From Parasponia andersonii (lineage: Eukaryota > Streptophyta > Magnoliopsida > Rosales > Cannabaceae): 64,000 nt of DNA. This document shows, piece after piece, positions 47,628 to 59,400 of the stretch; positions within the stretch are counted from its first letter, which is position 1, and each line of letters begins with the position of its first letter. The translations under genes and the position numbers were made by a program. Location: contig JXTB01000125.1 in the NCBI GenBank assembly GCA_002914805.1, forward strand, positions 542,775-606,774, in the 5' to 3' direction. The notes beneath the pieces were generated by a model. It made no database searches. It saw nothing but the letters and a program-made list of their open reading frames with translations, and had not been told where the DNA came from.

Positions 47628-48105
47628 CACTACAAGAAACATGACTTTCGCCGATGTATTCTTTCATCGGAAAAAGTAGCATAAAACTGTCGGCGAAAGG
47701 TATTTGATAATTACCGACACAATTCCTCATCGGCGACTATCGTCGTTGTAAGACCGTAGCTAAATATCACTTTCCGACGGAAATTTAATTTCGTCGATAA
47801 AAGTAACCTTCGCCGATGCATTAGTGAGTTTTACCGATGCATGGTTTATATCGGCGAAAGTTTTCCGTCGGCGAAAATATGACCATATTCGAAATCTACT
47901 TAACTTTCACCGACGAATAAATGCATCGGCGAAAGCCAAACAATTACCGACACATTAATGCGTCGGTGAAAGTTATTAAAGAAATAATTTTAAACGTACA
48001 ATACATTTTCCGACGACAAAATGCGTCGGTGAGAATATCTAAAAAATATTTTTAAAAATAAAAATACCATTACCGATGACAAAACCCATCAGTAAATGTT
48101 ATTAA
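47628..48105. repeat. Left subterminal palindrome array of the CACTA element
   Basis: At least six imperfect hairpins of the form CCGATG/CCGACG, 4-12 A/T-rich bases, then CGTCGG/CATCGG followed by GAAAG or AAAT. Example: TTACCGACACATTAATGCGT continuing into CGGTGAAAG. In En/Spm such subterminal motifs bind TNPA. Confidence 0.85.
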
Positions 48106-48289
48106 TTTGTCAAAAAAAATTTATTTAATTGATTGTTATAATTATTTATTAATTAATAATAATTAATAATTAATTTGATTAACTAATATATTAAAATTTG
48201 GAAGAAGATATATTAACACAAATTTTATTAAATAAAGAAAATATACAAATTGTATCTAAAATTAGAACATATTATAAAATAAAAAATGT

Positions 48290-49811
48290 CTATAATTCTG
48301 GAGACGGAGGCGGTAGGATCTCGATACCGAGCTTTGCAAACAATGTTTGAAGCATCCGATTTTGCTCGTTGAGTTGTCGCTGAGTCTCCTCGAGTCGATG
48401 TTGGTTATCTGCTTCCTTTTCGGCCATTTGTCACTGAGTTTCGTCGATCCGCTGTGCGTGCTCCGCATCCTTCTCAGCTAGCTACTACTTCAAGGTGGCG
48501 ATGGTCTCAACGACTTATCCCGTACTGGCAGCCCTCTGTCATCCTATACTTTTCAGCCGAGAGAATGCTCCCAACCCTTTCTGCCACCTAGATCTAGTCT
48601 CTAAAGCCTTGGACATGATCTGAAATTCATCGACCTGTTCTGGCCCCACCACAAACTCAGCAGACGAGGCACCATCCCTAAGCTCAGACTGAGCACGAGA
48701 CTGAGTTTGAGTGAGCGGCTCCACCCTGGACGTAACCATCTGCGCCTACAAAATAAAATAAAAATTAAAGTAATTATAATTTATATACGTAAATTAAATA
48801 TTTTAAACAAATAGAATAAATTCTTACATGTTTCTCCTGGGTGTACTCATTCTGCCAATCAAATGGCTTGAGATGGCGGCTCTTGAAATAGTCGATAGGG
48901 CTCATAAGCTCTCTAGTCTCTGGGTTGCCCTATGAAAAGTAGGAAAAAAAAGGTAGATTATTTGGTTATAGTATATTTTGTACTGATTAGAGAAAATGTT
49001 TGACTTTCTAACCTTTGCCTTCATCTAGCTAATCATGGTAGACGACCCCTATGTAGGCGAATACAATTGCTTAGACCGATTTTCCGAGTTCTGTGTCGAG
49101 ACTTTCTGCAAAAATACAAAAGTTGTTAGTTTTACTATTGATTATAATTTATTCTTAATAATTAATTTCTTTTTGTAAAAGCATGTTAATTACCTAAAAC
49201 TCTTGAGAACCGAAACGATCACACAAAATATTCCACTGATCGAAGGAAATGTTTTTGTACGGATTGGCCTTAATAAAAGCCATATCCCTCTTACCCCCTA
49301 TTTTCGTAAAATGATTCCGTATCATGTTGCGCCAATCCTGTAAATATGCCATTAAGGACTGCTCAATAGAGTCCATGAAGAGTCTATCGGGCCGAGGATA
49401 ATCAAACTTCACTTGTGAAATTAAAATGGACAATTATTAATAAAGGCTTTTATTAAAATAGCTTAAAATAAATATTTTAGGAAACTCACTCACCTCCATC
49501 CAGTTCAAGATGAGCTCAATGTCTTCTTCCTTCACATCCTTCTAAGTAAGAGTGGAAGATGGGATGGTGTCTCTAATTATCTTGGCAAGAATGTTCAAGA
49601 ACATCTTGCCATGATCCAAGATAGGCTTCCTTATCTTTTCACAAACATCGACCTTCAATCGGCCAGTCTTAAGCCTCCTAAGTTATTTTTCGACCGAACA
49701 ATCTCTCATCTCTTCCTTAACTCTCTTTCTCTTGAGATCATGTCTATCATCTCCAGAGTTGGAACCGGAGGCAACACTAGTTGTTAGGGGAGTGCTCCCG
49801 TGGCTAGACAT
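48290..49811 (-). pseudogene. TNPA-like plant transposase (Ptta/En/Spm family), broken
   Basis: Starts at an ATG at 49811 (MSSHGSTPLTTS). It continues through a basic segment KRKRVKEEMR and, after a probable intron, 49194-49433 with FMDSIEQSLMAYLQDWRN and PYKNISFDQWNILCDRFG, the core of the Ptta/En/Spm family. Further exons give GNPETRELMSPIDYFKSRHL (about 48900) and then MVTSRVEPLTQTQ... at 48739. The C-terminal part (to 48290) is a Gln/Glu-rich coiled-coil candidate (RLEETQRQLNEQNRMLQTLF). Several in-frame stops (TAA/TAG) interrupt it. In En/Spm this protein binds the subterminal repeats. Confidence 0.75.
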
Positions 49812-50353
49812 CCTACAAAAAAACATTATTGTAGTTTAGAAACGTTACATAGCAATATAAAAAATAATAAATACAAAATTTTCAAAACTCTACACATACT
49901 AGTATATAAAATTATGTTATATTATCAGATATTCCATTCTCTTCTTCAGAACTTGTATCATTATCGTCATCAAGTTCAACTTCTTAATCATTATATTCCT
50001 CTAAAGTATCATCTTCGAACTCATCATCATCAACTAAGAAGTCATTAGGGGTCACAGCACGAGCTTGACAGATAAGGTCATCAATGTTGTTAACTTCATT
50101 TAGTTCAACATCTTCCTAATGAAATCGAATATTTTCCACTTCCAGAAGCTCAACCCACAATTGGAATGACAAAGAATTCACTTCTTGTAAAATAGGAACA
50201 TCGGTACTTGTTGATGCAATATCAGAAACATCTACTGCATTTGAAAATCCCGTATGTTTCGAGGCGTATACTTGTTAACAAGTTTCCACAATAGCCCATT
50301 CTTATCATCATTGGTGTAATAAATCAGTTCTGCTTATGATGCAAGTATAAATG

Positions 50354-51106
50354 TGTAACATCCCCCGATTCCACACACGTACGTAAGGGTATTTCTATAA
50401 ATATTTAGTGAAATCGAGAGACATTACTCGACTTAGAACTGATAAAATCGGGGAAAATTAAAACTTTTTAGAAGGAAAAAAGAAATTTCCACTCATAATT
50501 ATACATACTCCAATATATACATATATACACCCTCGCTACATGGGCCTCTCATAAAATATACATAATAAACACATACAAAATAATTACAAAATCCTCTATT
50601 AGAAAACCACAGCGTCAAAATGCTCATATACACAAGCCGCGGTTAGAAAGTCGGCGCTCCTCCTCCAACTCACATATCATTCGTACCTTCTGTAATGTAA
50701 GAATATTAATGAGTATAAAACTCAGTAAGTAACGTATGGAGATGCAGAGTGCGCATGACAGAGAATAGATAATTATATGATTGGGATTCCTGTGTATATT
50801 GTATTGCCTGACAAGATTGTGAATTGCATATTGAGCCATTCAGAGAACGTATAATATATCATGAGCTATATGGAGGTCTCGAGCCCCAAAAAATCCCCTC
50901 TTTGTACAGTAGAGGTCCACCCCATACCGCCATCAAAGTGTTCCCGTAGGAACCATAATGTCTCCGAGAGGACCAAAGTGTTCTCGAAGGAACATATCAT
51001 ATATTTGGGCGCTGGCCCGCCACACCCTATTCATCAATACTTGTCAGACAATATAAATACACCACGTATTCATGTCTTATGCAAAACAGAATGACTAATA
51101 TGTAAA
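50354..51106. mobile_element. LTR-like insertion in the CACTA element (partial)
   Basis: Begins TGTAACATCCCCCGATTCC, a start common to plant Ty3/gypsy LTRs, and includes GAGTATAAAACTCAGTAAG, also typical of such LTRs. It lies between the two CACTA genes and has a different base composition. Its other end falls in the gap at 51107, so neither target duplication nor strand can be proved. Confidence 0.4.
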
Positions 51107-51905
51107 NNNNNNNNNNNNNNNNNNNNNNNNNNNNNNNNNNNNNNNNNNNNNNNNNNNNNNNNNNNNNNNNNNNNNNNNNNNNNNNNNNNNNNNNNNNNNN
51201 NNNNNNNNNNNNNNNNNNNNNNNNNNNNNNNNNNNNNNNNNNNNNNNNNNNNNNNNNNNNNNNNNNNNNNNNNNNNNNNNNNNNNNNNNNNNNNNNNNNN
51301 NNNNNNNNNNNNNNNNNNNNNNNNNNNNNNNNNNNNNNNNNNNNNNNNNNNNNNNNNNNNNNNNNNNNNNNNNNNNNNNNNNNNNNNNNNNNNNNNNNNN
51401 NNNNNNNNNNNNNNNNNNNNNNNNNNNNNNNNNNNNNNNNNNNNNNNNNNNNNNNNNNNNNNNNNNNNNNNNNNNNNNNNNNNNNNNNNNNNNNNNNNNN
51501 NNNNNNNNNNNNNNNNNNNNNNNNNNNNNNNNNNNNNNNNNNNNNNNNNNNNNNNNNNNNNNNNNNNNNNNNNNNNNNNNNNNNNNNNNNNNNNNNNNNN
51601 NNNNNNNNNNNNNNNNNNNNNNNNNNNNNNNNNNNNNNNNNNNNNNNNNNNNNNNNNNNNNNNNNNNNNNNNNNNNNNNNNNNNNNNNNNNNNNNNNNNN
51701 NNNNNNNNNNNNNNNNNNNNNNNNNNNNNNNNNNNNNNNNNNNNNNNNNNNNNNNNNNNNNNNNNNNNNNNNNNNNNNNNNNNNNNNNNNNNNNNNNNNN
51801 NNNNNNNNNNNNNNNNNNNNNNNNNNNNNNNNNNNNNNNNNNNNNNNNNNNNNNNNNNNNNNNNNNNNNNNNNNNNNNNNNNNNNNNNNNNNNNNNNNNN
51901 NNNNN
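51107..51905. other. Assembly gap (799 N)
   Basis: Run of N inside the CACTA element, at the edge of the LTR-like insertion; it probably hides a repeat. Confidence 0.99.
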
Positions 51906-52348
51906 TTTTTTTTTATTTTTTTTACACATATAAATATAACTCACATAAAAAAAAAGTCATGTCAGACTTAAATCAAAATTAACTAGTTATATTGCATATG
52001 ATTAATTAACTCCAAAAAGACCCATATTAAATTAAGTTTAGAAATTTCAAATATTCACTCCATAATGCAATTATACACAAAAAGACTATGTCAAATAGAA
52101 AAATAGTGTAATTATACATACTTATTAAGAAACTTGGCTCAAACATGGTTATCTAAAAACAATATTTCTAACCTAAAATCATGTGGGATATCAAACTTTA
52201 TGGTCTTAAATGGTGTAAAAAAAAAATAATCGACTTGATACACGTCAATCTAGTACCGATGAGAGTGTCTAGAGCATTTCACTGTAGAAAAAAAATTATT
52301 TAGAGAACACACATTAATAATCACAATAAAATCATGTTATTATTGGCT
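51906..52348. other. CACTA internal non-coding DNA
   Basis: AT-rich sequence between the gap and the transposase gene end; no frame of note. Confidence 0.5.
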
Positions 52349-55300
52349 TTAACAATCTGAGGAGTTGGGTGTCATATAGAATTTCAGGATACCACAAAAT
52401 GGGTCATTTTTGTACCAGTTAACACCTGTGAATATACTTGTAAATTGTTCGTTTAGCTGAATCCATTTTTTTCTCGAATTAATGTCGAACCACCTGCATC
52501 TAAACAATACCACATTGCACCCTTTAATATATGACAACTCTAGAACTTGTTCCAGTATACCATAGAAGAAGTTCCCATCAGATCTAGGAACATGGACACC
52601 ACAATTCTGGGTGTTGCTTTTACTGTCACATTTATCAACTAGAAACTTTACCCCATTCATCACATAACTAGGGTAGGAGGAATTTGAGAAGTTGGATCTA
52701 CTAGCCAATGCATACAATTAATTGTTAAGCTCATCTGAACTTGATGTTCGTAATTGATTTATCTAATATAAAAAAATTATTAGATAACACATAATTTGGT
52801 GCAAAGATCAGTGAAATTTAGGAAATTATACAAGAGAAGCTTACTTGGGATTTAAACCATGCAGGAAACTCAACTTCTTATTGTCGTTCTAGCTTTGCAC
52901 CACCTTTAGCCTCTAACTCTCTCATATACTCACTACATGTATGTAGTATCATATATTAAGGAAGTTCTAATAACATTGAACAAAAAGTATAGAAGGGTAT
53001 AAAATACTTACTCAAGATATTTTTGTACTTTCAGGCAGTTGTTCATTACGTACCACTCAGCTTTAAGCGATCAGAAGGATTAAGAATAATAATGTCTTTT
53101 TTGCCCAGTGGGTGACCAACAGACTTAAAGACTGACAATATGTGCTTTGGTGGAGCATCAACAGCAATTTCATTACATTCGGGTCAATTAAATTGAGTTT
53201 CAACACCCCACAAATACATAGAGAAAAATGTAAGCACCTCTATAACGACAAATACTTCAGCAATAGACCCTTCTAGACGTGCCCGATTTCAAACATACTA
53301 TTTACAAACTCCTATGGCCTGCTCAATTGAGTATATCTATCAAAAATGAATGGGTTCACCCTGTATTGCCTTTTCTGGTAAATGGAGAATCAAGTGAATC
53401 ATTATATCAAGAACGCGGGTGGAAATATTTTTCCAACTTAGCAAATATGGTTACAACATCCTTTTATAGCTTTTCTAGATCGACCACATTTAATGTGTGT
53501 GCACAAAGTTTTTGGAAAAAAAAAACACAACTCAGTGATAGTCTCCTAGATTTTCTTTTTCAAATATGGTCTAATCCTAGCAAGTAGAAGACGTTGGAAC
53601 AAGACATGACAGTCATGTGATTTTAAACCAGATATCTTGTCTTCTGTTTCACTCACATTTTTTGCTAAGTTGGAAGCAAACCCATTAGGAAATTAGACTG
53701 ACTTGATAAATTGACAGAACTTCTTTCGCTCCCCAGGACTTAAAGTGTACGAAGCATGTGGATTCTTCCACTTGTTTCCCACTTTGTATAAATGTAACTC
53801 CTTGCGAATATTCATATCTGCAAGATTAAGTGTAGCCTTATCTGTGTCTTTTGATTTCCCCTCGATGCTTAAGAGAGTTCTCAAGACACTATCACACATA
53901 TTTTTCTCGATGTGCATGACATCTAAATTATGTCTCAGTAACAAGTACAACCAATAGTGAAGCTCGAAAAAAATACTTTTTTTCGACCAATTTAGCTTAA
54001 TTGCAGTACGTTTCCTCTTCACTCCACCATAATCTTTGTGTTTCCCAAGCAACCTGTTCTGTAAGTGCTCTAACTGACTCAAAATATCATCTCCAGAATA
54101 CTTGTTAAGCGGCGGACTTAAGTCATATTGACCATCATATTGTCTACTCCTCCTCATTTATCATCCATCGGAAGAAAGCGTTTGTGCCCAATATGCGCTA
54201 CCTTACTTCGGATCCCCACAGATAGAGTTTTTTCATTACAAGTTGAGCAGGCTTTATACCCTTTTGTACTCCAACCTGACATTAAGGCATATGTTGGATA
54301 ATCATTGATGGACCACATTACTGTAGCCTGCATACAGAACATGTTACCACTTACTGCATCCCTCGTTTCAACACCATTCAACCACAATTCCTTCAATTCA
54401 TCAACCAAAGACCTCAAGAAGATGTCCATGTCCTCCCCAGGGGCAGTAGGACTAGGGATGAGGAGAGACAACATCATTGAATCCGTTTTCATGCACTTCT
54501 ATGGTGGCAGGTTATACGGAACAAGTATAACTGACCACATGCTATAAGTAGTGCTCATATTCCTAAATAGGTTAAATCCTTCTATTGCTAATCCTAATCG
54601 GACATTTCGTGGATCAGCTGCAAATAAAGGATATTTTCGATCAAACTCCTTCCAGGCAAGACCATTTGTAGGATGTCTCAAAACACCATATTCTTTTGGC
54701 CTTCTTGAATCATGCCATCTCATGTCCTTTGCAATATGCCGAGAACTATACAACCACTTCAATCGGGGTGTAATGGGAAAATACCTCATCATTTTCTTCA
54801 GTACTTTTTTTTCTACTTCTCTATGGCTTTCACCACATACCGGACAACTGTTTAACTCTGAGTTCTCCTTTCAAAATATAGCACAATCATACTTGCATAC
54901 ATGAATTGATTCGTATCTAAGACCGATATCACGTAACTTTGCCTTAGCCTCATAGTGCGATCCAAGTAAATTAGTCCCATCTAGAAATGCTTCAAACAAT
55001 AATTTGAGTAACATATCAAATGATTTATTGCTCCACTTGTTGAGGACTTTCAAATACATCAACTTAACTAAAAAGTTAAGTGATGAGAACTTTGGGCACC
55101 CAGAATACAACTTTTTCTCCATCTCCTCAAATGACTTGCTAAACTTGTCCGAGTCTTGATTGCCATCTGTTGGGATGTCATTTAAGTTTGGATCAACTTC
55201 ATGACTTGGTCCACTTACTCTAGCAATATCAGCCATGAGATCATGCATCTCATCCCCTTCGTCTTCGCTATCCATAGTTACTATTGGAAATGATTCTCCA

Positions 55301-55557
55301 TGATATGACCATATAGTATAGGACTGTTCGATGTCCTTCTCAACTATATGTTGTTCTACTGTATCTGGGTCTTAGAATTTCCCGTTCAAATATCTTCTAC
55401 ACGGACATCTCACTTTATCTTGGTCATTGACAAATGCTTTTGATCTCTCAGCAAAAGCCTTAGCACCACTTCTAAACTGAGCTAACAATCGATTCCTTAT
55501 GCTCATCCAACTCTTGTCGATGTCTATCTTATATTGTCCATATATAGCAAAGAACAA
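52349..55557 (-). pseudogene. TNP2/TNPD-like CACTA transposase, broken
   Basis: Minus strand, in family order. A transposase-associated N-terminal domain lies at 55372-55557 (IDKSWMSIRNRL; CPCRRYLNGKF), with the usual MDKSWM start changed to ATC. The linker and TNP2 start lie at 54871-55275, and the TNP2 catalytic region at 53693-54792 (CSTCNEKTLSVGI; NLDVMHIEKNMCDSVLRTLL). A DUF4218-like region is at about 53690-53180 (ISGLKSHDCHVLFQRLL; GSIAEVFVV), and a DUF4216-like domain at 52349-52717 (VVLFRCRWFDINSRK). At least five stops break the frame. Three of them (54871, 54499, 54154) fall where the family has tryptophan. By homology it encoded the enzyme that cuts the CACTA ends. Confidence 0.88.
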
Positions 55558-55709
55558 TTATCGGTAAAGAGCGCGTACAATGACATATAGGCATATATAT
55601 AACTAATATGCAGGTGCTTCCATGTTCATGTGTCCTAAATCTACCTTATTACTCCACTACTAAAAGGTAAGGCCCTATCCCGTTCAAGATTACTTTGTTA
55701 TATGGTCCA

Positions 55710-55860
55710 TCATTTACTCAAACATTGTTCCGTTCGCACCGAAATTCTGGCAGCAACTCCCCACAGTTCTCCTAAGTGTGCTACATATATGTACACACTT
55801 GGAGAACACAAGGAGATACCACCAGAACTCGACTAGAGAACAATGTTTATAAGTAAACGA
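55710..55860. repeat. Inverted repeat inside the CACTA element
   Basis: Arms of about 70-80 bp: the left has CATTTACTCAAACATTGTTC and TTCTGGCAGCAACTCC; the reverse complement of the right has CGTTTACTTATAAACATTGT and TTCTGGTGGTATCTCC. They meet at TACATATATGTA. Confidence 0.75.
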
Positions 55861-56322
55861 CAATACATAACGTGTAATCCCAAATTGTCTAAACGGGACA
55901 ATTCAGAATTCGATATCGCGATGCATAATCTCTCACCGACTCCTGAACGAGTCTAAGGTAATTTCTTTCGTGCATAAAATAAATCATATAAATATTAAAG
56001 ATAGTTGATAAGAGTACATATTTGAAAAGAAATCATCAACCAACACAATAACTGTAGATCGATTATTCTCTTCTATGGGTATTTTCGTAATTTTGGGACT
56101 CCTATGAGTGTCATAGGGGTATTTTGGAAAATCTACATTTTTTATTGGTATCTCGTATACTCTAGGGTTATTTTGGGAAAGGGATATTTTATCATTTTAG
56201 GTGTCATATGATTATTTTTTATTTAATACACAATTTTTATTTACTATGATTTTAATCTAATATTAAAAATTATTATGTATATTATGAAATCTAAAATTTT
56301 TAAAGGATAAAATTTTAAGTGC

Positions 56323-56418
56323 CAAAAAAAAGGGGGAGAACTTGTACCGCTTTTAGGGGATCCTAACCACTAAGGATTCTCCAAAAGACGGTACAAGTTC
56401 TCTCCTCTTTTTTTTTGA
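56323..56418. repeat. 48-bp-arm palindrome inside the CACTA element
   Basis: The left arm reads GAGAACTTGTACCGCTTTTA and the reverse complement of the right GAGAACTTGTACCGTCTTTT. Pairing extends outward through the purine/pyrimidine runs, with almost no loop (near AACCACTAA). Confidence 0.85.
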
Positions 56419-57270
56419 TTTTTAATATTTTATTACACATTTTGGTGCATTAAAATGATGAACACATATTCCAAAAATTATGTTTAACAAGCTGTACACA
56501 CGGCACTGAGTACCAAGAGGTGTGCACACTTGGCACTTAATACTAAGTTTGTGCATATATGTGCACACACAATACTTGTAGCCAAGTGTGTGCACATTTC
56601 CACAACAAAATCACCTATATTATAATACAAATTAGATATAAAACTAAAATATATAGATAACTATAAAAACTAGAAAAAAAAAAATCTACCAAACAGACAT
56701 AAAAGTAAGTATAATATCCAAAATGCCCAACAATCATTAGATATTAGTGAGTAAAAATAGAAAGCATAACTCATACATCCAAACTCTAAACCCCACATTG
56801 GACATATATCATGATCAGTTTTTCTTTTTCGTGTGATACATAAACATTTTCTCAATTAAGGGTCCAATATGCTCAATGAAGAGACACTATTGTGAAAATA
56901 AGCATATCTAAAAACTAAATGGGCTACTTAAGATGGTAATTTGAATCAAATATATTTAGCCCTGATCTAAAATAAATTCAAACTTCAATGTACTATAATT
57001 CAAAGCTTAGGGTAGCATAAAAAGATATTATTTTCAAGAACCAATATACAGTATTTGGCAAATAAGATCCAAAGATCCCAATACTAGGTAACACTTCTCA
57101 ACTCCATAAGAATATAAATGTAACATCAATAAATAAGAATAAGAATAGTGATATCCCAACATTAGTAACTTATAATTACACCTTTTTTTGTGTGTTTTGT
57201 AGGCAGTTTGATTTTATTTTAATCTTTTTTAATAAGCAAACTATAGCAATTCAAGCAGAAAGATACGTAT

Positions 57271-57387
57271 AATAAAAATAGTGACTATAGGCTCTACATT
57301 AGTCGTTTATGTGGTCTACAGTGACAAATAATAAAAATAGTGACTATAGGCTCTACATTAGTCGTTTATGTGGTCTACAGTGACAAA
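57271..57387. repeat. Perfect tandem duplication, 59-bp period
   Basis: Two adjacent copies starting AATAAAAATAGTGACTATAG. The unit length equals that of the duplication at 23108, but the sequences are unrelated. Confidence 0.85.
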
Positions 57388-58639
57388 GCTTACAAGTTGG
57401 CAATTTCTACATTTGGTTTAAAGTATTTTTTCTAATTTTGTCCACTGAAGATTGTAACTTTATAAATAAAAAAACTCGCGTGACTCTTTCACTTGTTAAT
57501 AGATCAAAAGAAAATACATCAAATATTAACTCAGAAATACTTCCATTTCCATACATACATAAATACAAAATTCTCTCTTTCTTCCCCACCGCCCCCCAAA
57601 AAAAAAACTCGTTAAATTTTAGTAATGCTAATAAAGATATAGGATTTTCCTGCATTCTTGATTTATTCCATCTTCTGTGATTTTTTTAATTGAAAACAAA
57701 AAAAAAAAGCTAACAGCCAAATTATAAACAAAGCTCAATTACAAAAACCAAAAAAAAAATTAAAAGAAAAAAAAGTAGAATAATTTTCTATTTTAATTTC
57801 CACAAAACGTAGTTAACATTAATAAATAAATTAAAAATCATATACCTTCGAAATTTGGAAATAAATTATTGTCACATAAGCCATAACATAAGACAAATTA
57901 TAATATGTATCCAAAATTAGCATAAGTGTGAGTTTAATGACTTTGATAGAGATATGGACAATAAATCCATTCACATGATAGCACACGAAAATAAATAGAC
58001 TGACTTGTATCAAATTAAATATCCCACTATCTTATCAAAAAAAGAAAAAAAATTGTACCCAATAAATGAATTCAATCAAGACAAAAATTATCAGTCCGCA
58101 TTACAACAAGTCACTAAACAATTATCATGTAAAAGATTTTCCTAGTTGTAATGGTTTTTACTCCTTTATTTTAAGCTTTTTGACACATCAAATTAGGAAA
58201 ATCAAATTGATTAAATAATCATATACATATAATAGTACAACAACTCAAATTTAATCTAATAATTCAAGGAAAAAAGCAACTTAAAATCTTGGATAACAAT
58301 ACCCTTCCTGCCACTAATAACGAAGAACCCATCACTTACTGTACAGTAAATCAAATCAACAAAACAATAATGGCCATAGCAATCAAGTTTTAATCAGAGC
58401 CAACTTCTTCTTATCCATATTAAAATTCAAAACAAGTAAATCCCAAAAAACAACAACAAAACTATTTGCAATTCTGTTTTTATATTTCTAATTTAAAAGG
58501 GGGGGGGGGGGAAGCTAACACTTCCTTTTCTCTAAAAATTAGATAGAACCAGAACTCAAAAACAAAATTAGCAATGAATAAAAATAATTATTTCAATTAG
58601 AATTTTTAAAATGAAAAAAAAGGAGAATTGAACTTACTA

Positions 58640-58724
58640 TTCGCGATCAAATAAATTAGCAGAAACTGTAAAGTTTTGATGGGTTTCTCCGGTGAAAACT
58701 GAGAAGGAGATTTGGAATCTTCAT

Positions 58725-58762
<38 letters not shown>
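58640..58762 (-). promoter_or_regulatory. Probable leader region of the CACTA transposase transcript
   Basis: On the minus strand: a (TC)n tract (58727-58762), a leader resembling plant 5' UTR (TTTTCACCGGAGAAACCC), then a good splice donor (GAATA|GTAAGTTC near 58640). It lies about 3.1 kb before the transposase frame, implying a long first intron, as is usual in En/Spm-type genes. This is inferred from position and sequence style only. Confidence 0.4.
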
Positions 58763-58768
<6 letters not shown>

Positions 58769-58979
58769 GAAAATGAAAGGAGGAGGAAATGAAAATGAAA
58801 GGAGGAGGTTGGGAGAATATCATCTGGAAATTCTTACCGAGAAATTTTTTTAAGAGAGAGTTTGAAAGGATTTTTAAGAGAGAGAGGAAGCGGCCGAGAA
58901 TGAAGCGAGAAAGAGAGAGAGGAAGACAATGGCTGAGAATGAAGTGAGAGAAACATGATTTAGGGTAGATTAATAAGAT

Positions 58980-59400
58980 AACATTTACCGACGGGTCAAT
59001 ATTTTCTATCAGTGAATATTTTTTAAAAAATATGACTATATGAAAATGACCGTGTTTTAATTTTAAAGTAAGACTTTCGTCGACGGATAATACAAACCTG
59101 TCGGTAAATGTATTTTTATAAAATGACTTTTTTTGGGGTTAAAAAATACTGACGCCCAAAAATTAATATTCGTAGGAAAAAACCCAGGTTTTTTTCCACA
59201 TACTTTTTACCGAAGAAAAGTTAATTATGCGTCGGTATATTAAATATATACCGACAAGTAACCCGTCGGTATAACAGTCCCAAAAGTTGATTTTTTAAGC
59301 CATCATTTGCCGAGAGGATTCGGTTAAACAATCGGTAAATATCACTTTTTCCGACGAGCTAACCTTAGTCCGTCGGAAAAGGTTGATTTTCTTTGCAGTG
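58980..59400. repeat. Right subterminal palindrome array of the CACTA element
   Basis: Repeated hairpins with CCGACG...CGTCGG cores (for example TACCGACAAGTAACCCGTCG and CCGACGAGCTAACC...GTCCGTCGG), the same motif family as at the left end. Confidence 0.85.

Larger units (their letters stand above)
47628..59400 (-). mobile_element. CACTA (En/Spm) DNA transposon, 11.8 kb
   Basis: The left end reads CACTACAAGAAAC and the right end, in reverse complement, CACTGCAAAGAAA: the CACTA terminus with one substitution. Both ends carry arrays of short palindromes around CCGACG/CGTCGG. Two genes lie on the minus strand in En/Spm order: a TNP2/TNPD-like transposase (52349-55557) and a TNPA-like protein (48290-49811). 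The 3-bp flanks (TTA left, AAA right) do not match well. Stops in both genes and a nested LTR-like insertion with a gap show that it is non-autonomous now, though structurally almost complete. Confidence 0.92.

Noticed and set aside
47628..48105. CRISPR-like array
   Set aside because: Repeats are imperfect palindromes of variable spacing at a CACTA end, with no fixed repeat-spacer structure, in a plant genome.
51027..51944. 305-residue minus-strand open frame spanning the second gap
   Set aside because: It is open only because the gap is N; the sequence on either side codes for nothing recognisable.
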